DNA from: Vanessa cardui
Taxonomy: Eukaryota; Arthropoda; Insecta; Lepidoptera; Nymphalidae
Assembly (NCBI RefSeq): GCF_905220365.1
Contig: NC_061126.1
Coordinates: 7,440,001-7,504,000 of the forward strand
Direction: 5' to 3'
Length of the DNA: 64,000 nt
Below the pieces are notes generated by a model that saw nothing but the letters and a program-made list of their open reading frames with translations, had not been told where the DNA came from and did no database searches. How positions within the stretch are numbered: the stretch's first letter is position 1; each line of letters starts with the position of its first letter. Of this stretch, positions 25,325 through 38,536 are shown piece after piece. Both the position numbers and the translations under genes were made by a program.

Positions 25325-28300
25325 GTAATTGACTCGGCGCGCGGTGTGCGCGCGGCTTGCTTGAATTGAGCCATAAACGAGATAGTATAATCAAACTATA
25401 AATGATGTTTAATAGGTTTATTATAATACGAGCTGTTGTCGCTAGTCCGTGCCTGTGGAATTCAGATATGCAGTTAATGTTTTTGGGTATATCTTGATCA
25501 CTTACTATAATTAATCTCATTTGAAAAGCCCTGTTAGATTTCTTTAAAGTTTGTATACATAATGAGCATACAATTAAACTTAATAATTAGTACTTTTCTG
25601 TTACACAGAGGAGATGACGTTATGCTGATTAGTTTACCCAGATTAAGTCATCTATAATGCACGAAGCGATAGTAATTAATTAATCTACATTTAACAGAGA
25701 AGGCTGTTCATCGTTCAAGTATGTTCTTCGCTCGAAGCCATTAATTTTTACATCATCTTGTTATTAACTTTATTTAAAATGAAATGATATTTTTGGTTAA
25801 CTTCATAATGATTATTATTATTTTGTTCTTAGAAGTTAATGATAGGAATGGATATAAAGTTTAATTATTATTTTGTATATCATAAAATAAATAGTCGAGC
25901 TGCAAACCCAATCCGTTAATCTGGTAGGGAGAGGGACAGAGCGTCCATGTCTGAGCGGGTAATTTAGGTGATTAGCGCATGTCACCGCGGCCCGAGTGAT
26001 GACTTAATCGCTGCGCCCAAACATTGATGCCCTTGTCTATACATAACTTGTGATATAACTAAAGAAAATTACGATATCCCTTATTCATTTAAACATGTAT
26101 TAATGCATAGAAATAAATAGCTTCCTCTATTGCCACCAATGCCCATAAAATTGGTATATTAGAAATATTAAACATTACGTCACTACGGCACGAAACGTTG
26201 TAAGCTTAGATGTTATTCCTCGTACCTTTACACTGATATTACAGTTACACTGACTCACACTTGAAACCGGAACAAAACGAAGTATCGTTTTGCTCTGATA
26301 TAGTAATATATTGCAGTTTAGCGGTACAATATCTGTTGAGTGGTTTGTATCCAGTCGCAAAGGCCACCAAATGAGGTACTACTTAGTACTGATTCGAATT
26401 AGCAAATACAAGAAGATGAAATTCATGCTTGTTTCGTCAATTACATTAAATCTAAAACGGTGAAACTGTAGAGCGAATGTAATAATATTATTTAAAATCA
26501 TTTCCAAAACGGTCATATTATGTTATAAGTTTTATGTAATGGTGTGGTAGTTGTTTTTTTTCAGTTGGTATTAAAAAAAGTCTGCTCTCATTCATAAGCT
26601 TAAGTGTCAATGCATTCGCGCTGCAACACTAATTGATTTATGTCCGTTTATTATAATCAAAAACGCTTTTTTTAATTCTTTACGAGGCGTAATACAAAGT
26701 TATGCGACTCATATAAAAGTATTCAATGACTCGAAACAATTACGTTTAAAATGTAGCAATAAGAAAGTTCAACAGTATTTTAAAGACAAAAATATTAGAA
26801 TAAAAAAATAATAATAGACAACTTGAATATATAGATATACATATAAAGTAAGTTACATGTTACGATGACCAGGTACAGCGAGGCGTGTGGTCTAAAGTTA
26901 CGGAGTCAGAGCAATCGTTCTGACAGCCGTCACTTCAGTAGATTTTATCACTCCTCCATTAAACTATTTACTGGTTGCCATACACTGTTCAGTATCACTC
27001 GTGACACACATACGCAAACAAAGATACACACACACACTTACAATTCTTGCCCTAAAATATCATCAACAAAAAATTACCACTTGAATTTGCTTAAACGATT
27101 TTTAATTATAGATAAGATATAAAATAAAGGTCCCGTTACGTACTGAATAGTTTCAAAGGCTACAGATTCCGAGGGGTCGTATCGCGGGTAAGGCGGTTGG
27201 TTGCTGTTTTTTTAATATAAAAATATGGTATATAATATTTTTCAAACAAAAATAGTTTTATGAAGTCTTTAATCTATCTTTTATTAATGAAGATAAGGAA
27301 TTTGATGATATATCAAGCTATCAAAATCTATTCAATAAAAAAATGCTAGGTTTAATTTTTTTTATTAACTATATATACCTCTTATTTTTTTTGGTGATGA
27401 TCAAATTTTAATCATATAAAATAAAAAAATAGCACACTATTATGGTCACAATCGACAGCGATTTACTATTAGTCAGATAGATTTAATATATATTTTATAA
27501 TTAATACATCACAAATTGTCTTCAATGATAATTTACGGTTATAAATTACAAAAGTCGCGATTATTTCTGCTTGGAGATAGTATTTATAATACCTATATTA
27601 TAAGTAAGTAGGCTTTCCACGAGTATTATAAATATTAATAGCATACGGCATATCTTTACCTTAAATATTAAAGGCAATAATGATAAAAAATACATTAATG
27701 GGGTGAGTATTTATCGCAGAAAAACAAAAGGATGAGACATTCTCCTTTCCTTATGGCTTATTTTAATAGTATGGTTGCCTACTTCTGTCAATAGTATAAA
27801 ATAAAAACACCTTTTTTTCTGCCTGTATCGCCGTTAACTTAGTTTGAATCATTAATTGTTTGATGCATTTTATTCGATTCATTATTAATGCTTGTTTAAA
27901 TAAATATGTCAGCAACCTTGGGCATTCGTAACAGATTAAAATTGTAAAATTTATAACACTTGAATGAATGCTTTAGGAGATATCACCGTTTCCTTGTAAT
28001 GTGTTGGGTCGAAAATTTGTAATAAAAAAATATTTAAACCTAAAAATAAATTATTATTCATATATCTCATTTATGAAATACTTATATTATAAACTAATAA
28101 ATAAATAAACGTTACCAAATTGACTTAACATTTTCTTGACATCTCGATTTCTTTATTAATAAATTGCACACGTGCGAAACCGGGGCGATTCGCTAGTTTG
28201 GTATAATAACGATTGCCTTCAAATAACAGTAACAAGCACCGAGCATTATGAGTACAATGAATCGAGATTTAATCTCAGTATTCTTGTTCCATCTATTCAT

Positions 28301-28475
28301 TCACATTTCATTGCAACGTCATCATTAATCAAATTATTTTATTATTGTATTTTTTTATAGTAGTTGTACGCTATTCATTGGATTTTAAGATACTACGACG
28401 TTAATATATTAAGGTATAAAAAAAGATCGAAAAAAATATATATTTAGCAGTTCCTTCACAGGATTGTAACAATGT
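25325..28475. other. AT-rich stretch with one GC-richer island and a Helitron-like end
   Basis: A GC-richer island at about 25,925-26,040 includes GTCACCGCGGCCCGAGTGAT. A short CA-rich microsatellite-like run lies near 27,010-27,040. No gene supported. Confidence 0.35.
28163..28197 (+). repeat. Helitron-like 3' end motif
   Basis: TTGCACACGTGCGAAACCGG then GGCGATTCGCTAG|T matches the lepidopteran end motif GTGCGAAGCCGGGGCGGGTCGCTAGT, which ends in CTAG before a T as Helitrons do. CTAG lies at 28193-28196. The body upstream is decayed and no 5' end was found. Confidence 0.4.
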
Positions 28476-28681
28476 CGTCACGGTAGCATGCGTAAGCAAT
28501 CCCGTGGCGCCCGCCGAAAGACGGAGAGGGTACCGCTGGTTTTTTAGTGGGTAAACCCGGTGGACCTGGGTGCACTCGGCGTCCAGGGAACCGGGGAGTC
28601 CCACACAGCCCCCCACTTTCCATAACGTGGGGGAAGCGCGTAAAGAGTTTTTCCAGCGAAAAAAAAGGACTGTAACAATGT
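28461..28681 (+). mobile_element. 5'-truncated poly(A) retroelement insertion with 15-bp target-site duplication
   Basis: The GC-rich body 28476-28666 (GTGGCGCCCGCCGAAAGACG ... CACTTTCCATAACGTGGGGG) ends in A8 (28659-28666). It is bracketed by GGATTGTAACAATGT (28461-28475) and GGACTGTAACAATGT (28667-28681), a 15-bp duplication with one mismatch. Poly(A) plus a long duplication indicates target-primed reverse transcription. The body contains no ORF, so it is a LINE 3' UTR fragment or a SINE; I do not name the family. Confidence 0.85.
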
Positions 28682-29344
28682 AATGTACGAATGCGTAGAA
28701 AAATTAACTTAAAGACTTCGATCTTTATACTTTAATTAATATAAGTTATATATTAATCAAAATACGTGTTACATAGTATGCAATAAAGTTATTTTCGCAC
28801 GTCATATTCGGAACAAAAAAGACACGATAAATAATAAACTAGCTGTCTCAAAGTTAGTAAACGTGTAAGTAAGTATATAGATTTTATTGTGTGTTTGTAA
28901 GTGGAGGTGTTCGGCTGTAGAAAATTAAATGACATTTCGATTCGTGCTGGGATTTCCTGTATATAGAAACACGGGCTTTATTGGGCCTGTAACGTCGCAA
29001 CTCGCAAGCAGTCGCGCGGTTTGTGTAAATCGAACTGACAGACGCCTCGGAGTGACTGACGTGGTTTGAACCCTTCTATCCGAGATAAATCACTCTCTAC
29101 GTAAAATGTAATTTGAAACACGTGCGGTTCACAAGACAAGAATAAAATTAGACCGCGCTTTTAAAATCCCATTAAGACATGTTTAATATATTTTAATTAG
29201 TAATGACATTTCAAAAGAGAAACTTAATATTATGCTTTAGTAAAATAAACTTTGAAATTAATTAAACATTATTTTCAGATAATGTATTACGATTTACATC
29301 AAAGAACAACCATCAAACATGTTAAATTCTGTACAAAATAGTTT
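28682..29344. other. AT-rich stretch with a GC-richer patch
   Basis: The patch at about 28,970-29,080 (AGCAGTCGCGCGGTTTGTGT, CGCCTCGGAGTGACTGACGT) has no clear open frame. Otherwise nothing assigned. Confidence 0.3.
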
Positions 29345-29558
29345 ATGCGTAGGTATATGCATATTCCACTGTTGGGCTAAGACCTCTCTCCCTTTAAGCA
29401 GAATAAAGCTAATTTACACAAAGTAGCTGAATTTGATTGAAATTGCTCTCGTGCAAGCTTCCTCACGATTTTTCATATTTATTATTTCCATGGGTTTTAA
29501 CCCGCAAACATCGGTTACATGCATTAATTGCATGGTTATAACCACTGAGCCATCTCGA
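29345..29558 (-). repeat. tRNA-derived SINE, old copy, minus strand
   Basis: Reading the minus strand gives GAGATGGCTCAGTGGTTATA (A box), GCGGGTTAAAACCC (B box), a decayed body with TGAGGAAGCTTGCACGAGAG, and near the 3' end GGGAGAGAGGTCTTAGCCCA and ACAGTGGAATA. It is the same family as the copies at 2,721 and 43,757. Confidence 0.75.
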
Positions 29559-32500
29559 ATATCTTGGTATAATAAGCATATTGGATTTATCAATAAGTTA
29601 ACTCTGTGCGTTTCGGTTCATGTACTTTTTATTCAGAGCCACATACTATTATGATGAAATATCCATTTTTTATTGACAGTATATCTGAAGTCGAAATGAA
29701 AATCACCGATTTTAGTGCAATTCTACTACGCCGTACTATATATACTGTATAAGACAAATCCAAACATTGGTTGAAATATTTTAGAACACAAAATATTTTA
29801 CACCTGCGTCTTAAAATTTACCAATACCATTATATATATTAAAATATATAGATAGATAACAATAACAAGATGTGGTACGTTCGAAATAGTATAGAATAAC
29901 AGGAACGGGACGGGGTTTGTGAAAATGTATTAGGTAATTGACAGACACGGTACACTGATACACTGATACGAGAACAGAAATCACTGTGGGCAATACTTGT
30001 ATTATATGATGTATACGTTTATATTTAAACGATAATTTTGCTCTTGCAAAGTTATTTATGAATGTACTATGAATATAAATAGCCTATATTGGTTATGTGA
30101 ACATCGTCACCGAGTATTGTCTTCGGTATTCCAACATTAGCCGGCTTGTCTGTCGATAAGGCCAGCAACATGACACTCATTCAGGAATACGACCTAGCTC
30201 GAGCGCTCGACACGAATATTATGCGACAACACCTAGAGGAAATTTCAAAGATCAAATGCAACCATAGACGTACGCTTCAGTTTTATTACAGACTATATTG
30301 TGTTAAAGGTATTAAATTCTAGATTTATTAAAATTAAAAAAAAGTCTTTAAAACTGAAAACAAAACAACGTAAAACCATTTATAAATTAAACATGACAGA
30401 AAACATACATTATGCTTTCTTTTAAGTATGAAATGGAATAACTACTACAGTTATAAGAAATATGTATTTTTAAAATCTAAATAGTTACAAACGTCAAAAA
30501 TTCCACGAAGAGTTGATACATAGCATAATAAATTAAAAGTTAAATATGACTAAAAGCTACCAACAGAATGGCAATTATTTCCAATTTTTTGTGCAATTCA
30601 TACCTGCCGGCTTGTGTTTATGGCAACGCTTAGTTGAGTGGAATGATTGTGTAAAACTGTTGGACGAACTCCAACGAGTACGCGGGTAACAAACGATACA
30701 AATAAAGTCAAATGAGTGAATCTGCCAGGATTCAGCAAAGGGAAATCAAATTACATTTCTTGCTATTGTAATGTAGCCTATTTCGGGTAAAAATTCACAG
30801 CTACGATTCGTGTCCCACTTTCAGAATCTAAAGGGAAATTTTGAAATAAAGTTATTTATGGATGTAATTTTTTTAAACATCGGGTTTGGAATAAATATTT
30901 AAAAACATATATGTGTTAAAGGACAACCTTTGTCAAATCGTCATATTACCAGTCAGTAAACTGTGAAATGGTTCGCAATAAGGACTTTAACAATAAATAA
31001 CTAGCAAAATTATAACTGTTTTTATTTTTACTTTTTGAAATATGTTATATTTAAAATAATATGGACGTATAATATTATATAGTCATTCATTTTAATAAAG
31101 ATAATTTCATGATAAAACAGTTTTAATGATTTTGATACGGTTTTTCCTTCTCCTGAATTAACAATTTATGAAAGTATACAAAACATTTAGGCGTTCCAAT
31201 TCCAAGAATTCAATTGAAGTTCTTAACTTCCTCAATTGTGTTTTCGTCGGCGGAACGTGCATGTAAATAACATTGAGTCTATTGTATGCATTCGCGGATA
31301 TTTTGTATTGGATTTCTTCGAGGCGCGATCGCGGTAATCTAACGGAAGTGATAAACTGAGCTGGCGAGTGTGGTGCAAAGATATCTTGTGTTTGGCGAGC
31401 GAGTTGTCTTACTTTGTTTTAAATGTTACACGACAGAACAATTGCTCGGAATACTATTATATTGAATTGCTATTCGGTTTTAATATTGAAAGTAAGATTT
31501 GAAAAGAATATAAGAGAAATTTAATATGGATATTCGTGGTGTAATCTTGATAAGCTAAGAAGTCATTGCCCAAAAACAATATAAATTTATGAGTAGGTAA
31601 GATAGGATTTGTAATGGAATTTTTATTGTGCCATTTCGTTACTTTTATAGTTCCTAATTTTACGCCTTAATAGAATACCGACAATAGTAAATTGCGTGTT
31701 GGCTTTTAGCTGGCATCGCTCCAGTCGTTTCAATTTTATACAGGACGTTGTTTGTAAACATCCCTAAATGATAAACGCATAATTTAACGCCCCAGCGAAA
31801 CAAGAAAAATTGTGCATCCATTTATTTTCTCGATCATAGAAGCGTGAAGACGTTTATTCCGGTAATTTATGAGTTCACATAGAGTTCGATATTCCCGCTA
31901 TGAAAATGTATCGCTCTTAAATTTATGTTCATATAAAATTTATTGTGTGAAACGCCTTATTGCCGTTGCTCTCGAAGCTTTATTGAAACGTTTCAAGTAG
32001 AAAGGCCGAGATTGGTTGCAGTTTATCACATATTTTTAATGTAATTTTCCTTAAGTTAATTAATTAATTTCTGATAGATTAATTATTATTTGAATTAGCG
32101 CCTTGCTTCACTAATTTCGGCGTTAATTAATAAAACAGTTCGATCTTCGTTCATGGAAATGTTCATCATGTATCATGTACATATTATAATATATTTACGG
32201 ACTATTCATTTAAAAATTTTGAAAAAAAGCTTCTAGAATGTTCTTAGCGTAGTTTAACTCAAGATGTTTCGCCAGTTATAATTAAGTTGATCACTGTAAT
32301 ATTTCCATATTTTAATGTAATTAGTAGTCACCGTTACATTTGATAGGTTGAACTAGCGCGCAAAATAATCTAATTCCCACGAAGCAACAATACAGTGGAA
32401 GCAGAGTTCGCGATACCATCGCAGCCTTCGTCGCCACAGCACATAAATCTGGCTTTGATACATTTTGGTAGGAAGCCAAGTGTGGTGCATCGTATACCGC

Positions 32501-35500
32501 CCAAAACATTTCGTCCTTCGTTCTGAAAAATAGCTATTTTTAAACATCAACTTTCTCAAGTTAAATTTTACTAACTTTTATTATCTAAACATAAATGTAC
32601 AAGACAGAATATTAGGTTAGGATTTTCTACATCGAAATAAATTAACTTAGCAATTAAAAATAAGTTGTTTATATTTGTTCTATTAAGTGGTCCTTTTTTT
32701 TTAAATAAAGGAATTTAATATAAAAAGCATTTAGACTAATATAGTTGATATTTATATGCACGTATGCCATGGATAGCTTAAGCGTGAATTTTAAGAAACA
32801 ACCAATTGATCTACATTTATGTAATATTGGTACATTTAATAAATACATTGGTAATAATATATTGATATATATATATTGATATATAATAATAATAGTTGAA
32901 ATAATCTACTTTTGTAATCGAAAATGGGTCCATCCATTTTTGATTAAATACCACATCGTACATTTAAAAAAAAACTTACAATGTAAGGCAATACACTCTG
33001 TTTCATCATTTCTATGATGCCATTGGGGTAAACTCGACAGATAAATTGACAGCATTGAAGTGTTAAAATCCATTAGAGCGCTTTGTAATCTTAAAATAAA
33101 AACTATGAATAGTATTCACTTCCCGATGTAAATATTTATGAAATTACATTGTTTGTTATCATGGATCAAGCACTATTTGAAAGTTCAGGTGAAGGCAAGA
33201 GATATCCTACCAGAATGAAAAAGCCACCTCATGATGGTATAATGTATTATGTGGTATTATGAGTGTTATCGAAATAGCTAGTGTAATCTTATATATAAAA
33301 ATTTATGTCTATTTTTTTCGTATAAAAAATGCGTTCACGCATCGTTCATAGATAAAATTTCATTATTCCGATCTTTGTACAATTTTTCGCATCGGTGTGA
33401 AGGTTTCTGGCATATTACCGTAAATAAACATTAGGTGACCCGTACCTCGTAATGGATAATTGATCACAAAATAATTAAAGCCGCGTTGCTACATACGTCA
33501 AGCATTGTCTATAAAATACTACCGAATATCAAAGCGTTTCGCTAGCTTGTCCTCTCTCAAAAACGAAATTACAAAGATAGTTCTTGATAAGACTTTCGAA
33601 CAGGGTACAATTTATCTTTATATATTTACAGCAATCTTAAATATTCTTTTAGTAAACATTTGACGTCGATTGATTGAAGAACAATTTGAAAAAAAATTAA
33701 ACCGCTCTTGGTAAGCAGGAAAATAAATAGCACGTGTGTTTTATTTGTCCAAACTGCCCGGGCCTACTGAGCTCTAACTTCGGTAAACGGTAATTCGTAA
33801 CGGTATATTATTGTCTTTATTAAAATGTTTAACAAACAGCGTTTACTATGCAAATCTTTGTCTTTAACAAAATATCCGCCGTATCTTAATCAGTGCTTGG
33901 TCTTACCGAAACTAATACAATGTAAATGGAAGATGTCTTATTGATGATGAGAAGGGTTTGAAAGCGCATAATGAATGGCCCGTATTATGCCGGTGCGAAT
34001 ACCATCGCTTGCCCGGCGTGACTGGCAATCACTAACATCAATCTAGACCTAGCTCGCTTCATTGTGGGAACTGTAGTATTTCCTATACTCTAAATTAAAT
34101 TGTTCGCGATAGCGGATCTTCTGGCACTTATGTAAGTTAAGACTATCGAATATATCTTTGTTCATTTATCTGTAAAAAAATGCCAATCAGTTACCAATAT
34201 TGTGAATCAAAATTAAGCATATTTTCTGTATATTATCATCATAATATATTCAAAAATATAATGCAAAAGCGTGGTAAAGGTAATTGTGAAACTTACTTCT
34301 GTGTTTGCGCAATTGCCTTGAACGATGGTGAACAATTAATTTTACCTCATACTTCAAGATCGTATTAAAAAAAAACACTATCGTGAAAAGCACATTGTTT
34401 AAAATAATGACGGGAGATAAGGCTAATTATTGATAAAAACTCTTTGTTTCGATACTACACATTTTTTTAAATATCATATTGTATACAGTTTCACGTAAAA
34501 AATAACTCGTACAGTATACAACGCGACCCTAGGGAGTAGCGCGAATGAAATCGAGGGGCAAAGTTTAAGCTACAGTACATATTATCGCAATTATTAAGCA
34601 ATATTTAGTCGACATTTGGAATGATATTTCTTCGGCCGATAAGTTCGTTAAGTAATAGGTTTCATTTTCAACTCGGTGAAGCAAGCTCATTAATCAACGT
34701 TGCTGCTTCCGTCCTCGAGGCATTTACCCTGTTCCCGCCGGAAAAACAGTTTATTATAATTGTTTTTGATATAATAAACAAAGAAAGATTAACCACGTCA
34801 TTTTTCAAGTTCACTGATAAATATTTGCGTTTCGTTTTATTTACAGAAAGTCGCATCACTAATACGGATATAGGTGATTTGTAATTATTACCGAATTATT
34901 ACCATTTACGCCTCGTTCCCATTTCATAATTTAAACTAAGAAATAAGATGAAAAATAAAGGAAAAAAATACTATAACAGTAGTTTTTAATATTGGTTAGA
35001 CTTTTGTTAAACCATAAGAGCAAACAAAATTAAATTAATATTTTTTTTATAATGTGTAGTGTTTGCAAAACATTCAGTGACTACATTTTTTTCGTACATC
35101 GTACTGATTCAGCGGACAGTATGTAAAAAAGCGATGAACGATGAAAAACTCACTTGGCGCCTCACAAAATTAATATGTCACGACCTGTTTCACACACTAG
35201 GTAATATTGATGTTGTAAAATTGATATGAGTTTTTTTTAGAAAATAAGGCATTGTCTCCTTTAATTAACATTCATAACTTAGATTATATTTTATATTTAG
35301 CCCTTATGTTGAAATTTAATTAAAATAGATGTGGGGAGCGCACAAATACATTACAATATTATACTACTTATTATATACTCAAATTGTGAGAATCGTTTTA
35401 ATGAGTTTTTAGGATATAAATTACTCAATAAATTAATCTACTTTTCACATACAAATACGCTTCAATAATTTCGAGTTGCGAATGATATTGTAAATCTTAC

Positions 35501-36557
35501 AGTTCACCGATCACAGCGAAATTAATTTAGGTTTAAGGCGGCTGACGGCGAGAGAACACGCTCTACATCAGGGTATTTCTGGCGCAGTTGCGATGCGGCA
35601 ACTTGTATTCATAGGCACATCGTGGTTGTCGGCCCGACGAACATGGCTTCACCGGAATTGATCTGTAAAATTGATTTTCGCCACTGACGAACAAAGGCTC
35701 GGGCGACAGCCTTCAGGCAAACGCTCTATTGCTCGAAAGCTTTTCAATTGTGTTGCTCGATAAATTAGGTGACTGACAAAAAAATAATTCTCATGTCAAT
35801 CTCAATTGGAATTAATTTAAATAAAATTAATGTGAAAATATTCACGAAAATTGATTGTATTTGGAAATCAATGTCTTCAAGATTTATTTTTTATATTTCA
35901 AAACCAAGAATCGTTTGTAAAATTTTATTGTGTTCGTGAAGTACATAAAACACATATTATTTCACGACTAGTCGAAGCACAAGTGAAAATTTAAAGGATA
36001 TTTTTTGTCGATATATTTTCGAAATTCTCTGAAGCAAATGGTCATGGAAAAATTGGATGTGGAATAGAGTGCGACGCAATTTTAGAACAATGAGCTGGGA
36101 AATTGCTTTTCAAGCAAAGTAAGGATAACCGCGGCGGCTGCTTTCTGACGTTCTTGGTCCTACCATCTTTGTATTACATGGGAAAAAATTTAATGTTGAT
36201 TTATATTTGTTCATACTCAGGCTATTTTTACAAGTTATAATTATTTTAATTTCTCTTTTCAACCGTTATAATGAGCTAAATGACGTTTTTACATATACTT
36301 ATCTTTTGATTATAATATTGCAATCATTAAAAAAACCTCCGAGGAAGAACAAAAGATGTTTTTGTTTTATATACATTTTATCTTTACTCACATGTTTGTG
36401 AGACTATGGGTTTTTACTGGCTTGCTTACAATTGATATTCACTTTGCAATAGTATTTTACTCTTTTCTTTTAACAGTATTGATAATTATACAAAACATGA
36501 AGTAGATTTCGGAATCATGGAAACTTCTAGCCAATGAAACTTCCACGTTTCTTAGAC
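29559..36557. other. AT-rich stretch with scattered GC-richer islands, no gene proved
   Basis: Islands at about 30,120-30,290, 32,350-32,520, 33,945-34,070 and 35,530-35,740 stand out from the AT background. The first has a 50-codon frame (ATG at 30,168, MTLIQEYDLARALDTNIM...). None shows a complete acceptor-ORF-donor structure I would defend. They may be regulatory elements within a long intron. Confidence 0.35.
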
Positions 36558-36869
36558 CAGTACGTTTTACGCACATTTGGGCAGGGCAGGGCAGGGCAGG
36601 GCAACTGCCCTGGGGCCTTCACATGAAAGGGGCCCCACAGCAGATATTCCGACGAGATAACTAATTCTATGTGTAGGAAAATTATAATAATTTTACTTAT
36701 TATTATTTTAAAAGTTACCGGTGTCAGTAAATGAATTATAGTTTACTGATTGAAATTAAAATGTTCAAATTAATTCATAATATAATTATTAGGGTCTCCA
36801 CGCCTCTGTTACTCTAGGGCGTACTCTGTTTTGTGGCCTCAGGGCCACCAGACTTTAAATCCAACACTG
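36558..36869. mobile_element. Decayed hAT-like non-autonomous element with GGGCA tandem repeats
   Basis: The left end (CAGTACGTTTTACGCA, 36558) and right end (CTTTAAATCCAACACTG, to 36869) are imperfect inverted relatives of a CAGTG-type hAT terminus. Just inside are mirrored GC-rich blocks (GCCCTGGGGCCTTCACATGA on the left, GTGGCCTCAGGGCCACCAGA on the right). GGGCA is repeated five times at 36580-36602. No duplication survives, so it is older than the element at 5,482. Confidence 0.6.
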
Positions 36870-37196
36870 GAAAGTAGGTATATTATTGGTACATTATGAT
36901 AAAAGTTTGCATGAATATAATTTCAAAGAATATTATTTAACCGACATTAGCAACAATGCACGTGCGGTTTAAGTTTCCAAGTAATCAAAACATTCTCTGT
37001 ATGATTACGTTATAATGATTAGTTAAATGGGATTGCATGCAGTCGTTAACATAATTACATCAATAAAATTCAAAGGTTTACTTTATTTAAATGCACTAAA
37101 AACATGTAACTACAATAATTGCTCAAAACAATCGAATACTAAAAACTAAAACGTTCACAACGCTTACAAAGTCCGTATTATTTGTCAAAAGTCTAC

Positions 37197-37370
37197 TTGC
37201 TGCTTTGTGTAAGTCTGTCGGGATAGGGACCATCAACTCACACATATGCATATATGTACCCTCAACCAGTAATCCTGGGGTACGAGAGCTACTGTCACTT
37301 TAGGTTCAAGGCATCTAACAGCTGAGTTTTCAAGATTTGTGGCGTATTGACGATAAAAATATGTCTATAA
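37197..37370 (+). repeat. Decayed copy of the GCAAGCCCGTCTGGG repeat family
   Basis: GCTTTGTGTAAGTCTGTCGGGATAGGGACCATCAACTCA, broken by substitutions, then CAGTAATCCTG, TTCAAGGCATCTAACAGCTG and GATTTGTGGCGTATTGACGA follow the order of blocks in the copy at 60,968. Old and diverged. Confidence 0.65.
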
Positions 37371-38090
37371 AATATATTTTTTTTGTGCCTTGGACCTGTT
37401 TTAAATTAAAAAAATATATAATTAATTAATAATTATAGAGTTATAATTCAAGGGAGAAAAGCGGTAACTTTTAATTTTGGAACATTCGATTTAATATAAA
37501 TTTTACTCTATCTTTAAACGGTCTGTTCATTCCAATAAGCGGTATAAAATAAATGTATAGCTTAGGAATATTTCGGTATGTTGTTTAATTTGTTCCTTAA
37601 TTTTAAAATAGCCGTAATTAAAACATACATACATTTTCTTGTTGAGTTTATTTTAAAAGCGTATTCTCGCAGCTTATTCCAATGATAAATCAATTAGCTT
37701 GACTTGTTGACTGATGGTGCATGATAGATCGTTACAGCTTAAACAGATTTTAAATTGACTTTTGTAGAACACGATGGGGCCATGATCGATATAATATAAT
37801 GAGTAACTTTCTTTCGTATGGGTTTTAATTGGTGGTAAGCTTTCGTTATCTTCACATCAGAGTATGTCATTATTGAGTAATGGATTATTTATACACTGAC
37901 TTTATTCATTCATTCAATGTATATTTGACAGATATTTGCAGATTGAAACTGTCACATAATATAAAATGATCGTACATATATAAGCTAAGTATTAAGTGTG
38001 AGCATATAGGCAGTCTGATTACAGAAATCAATTAATATTCCTCAATTCGTTATTATTAATTAATGAAGTCGTAATTCCTCATTTTTTTGA
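37371..38090. other. AT-rich stretch, nothing assigned
   Basis: No ORF, RNA gene or transposon end was recognised in this interval. Confidence 0.35.
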
Positions 38091-38146
38091 AGTAAAATGT
38101 ATTATACATATATATATTTTTATATATATGTATAATACATTTTACT
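38091..38146. repeat. Perfect 26-bp AT-rich inverted repeat with 4-nt loop
   Basis: AGTAAAATGTATTATACATA plus TATATA (38091-38116) is the exact reverse complement of 38121-38146; the loop is TTTT. It is a potential cruciform, a small foldback element or a hairpin RNA source. Confidence 0.92.
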
Positions 38147-38536
38147 GTATCTGTTCTTCTATAGTCAACAAGAAAATGCGTCAGCATATATTTTTGCTTA
38201 AATTTATATTAGGTACTTCGAATTTTCTGTAAATCGTATGTAGCTCGCAGTTTGTTTGTTTGTTACCACAGAAGTAATCGGATTCGAAAAGGATGCCACC
38301 GTAAATCTACTCAGAGCGAAACGGGTTACAGAAATGCCACCATAAATTGACCATCCATAGTTTACGATGCACTTGGAAAGGAAACAGGGTTTCGTGTTCC
38401 CATACAGAGATACTTGAACTTTGCTAGCTCTTCTGATATTTATTCACCAGGTATTCTGATAACATGTGTTGAGTTGAATGGTGGATTGTTCTCTTATATT
38501 AAGTATAAGATATAACGTAACGATCGCTTGCATCTA

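Noticed and set aside
28401..28616. Minus-strand ORF over the GC-rich retro-insertion
   Set aside because: Open frame produced by the high G+C of a non-coding retroelement tail; it crosses the insertion boundary.
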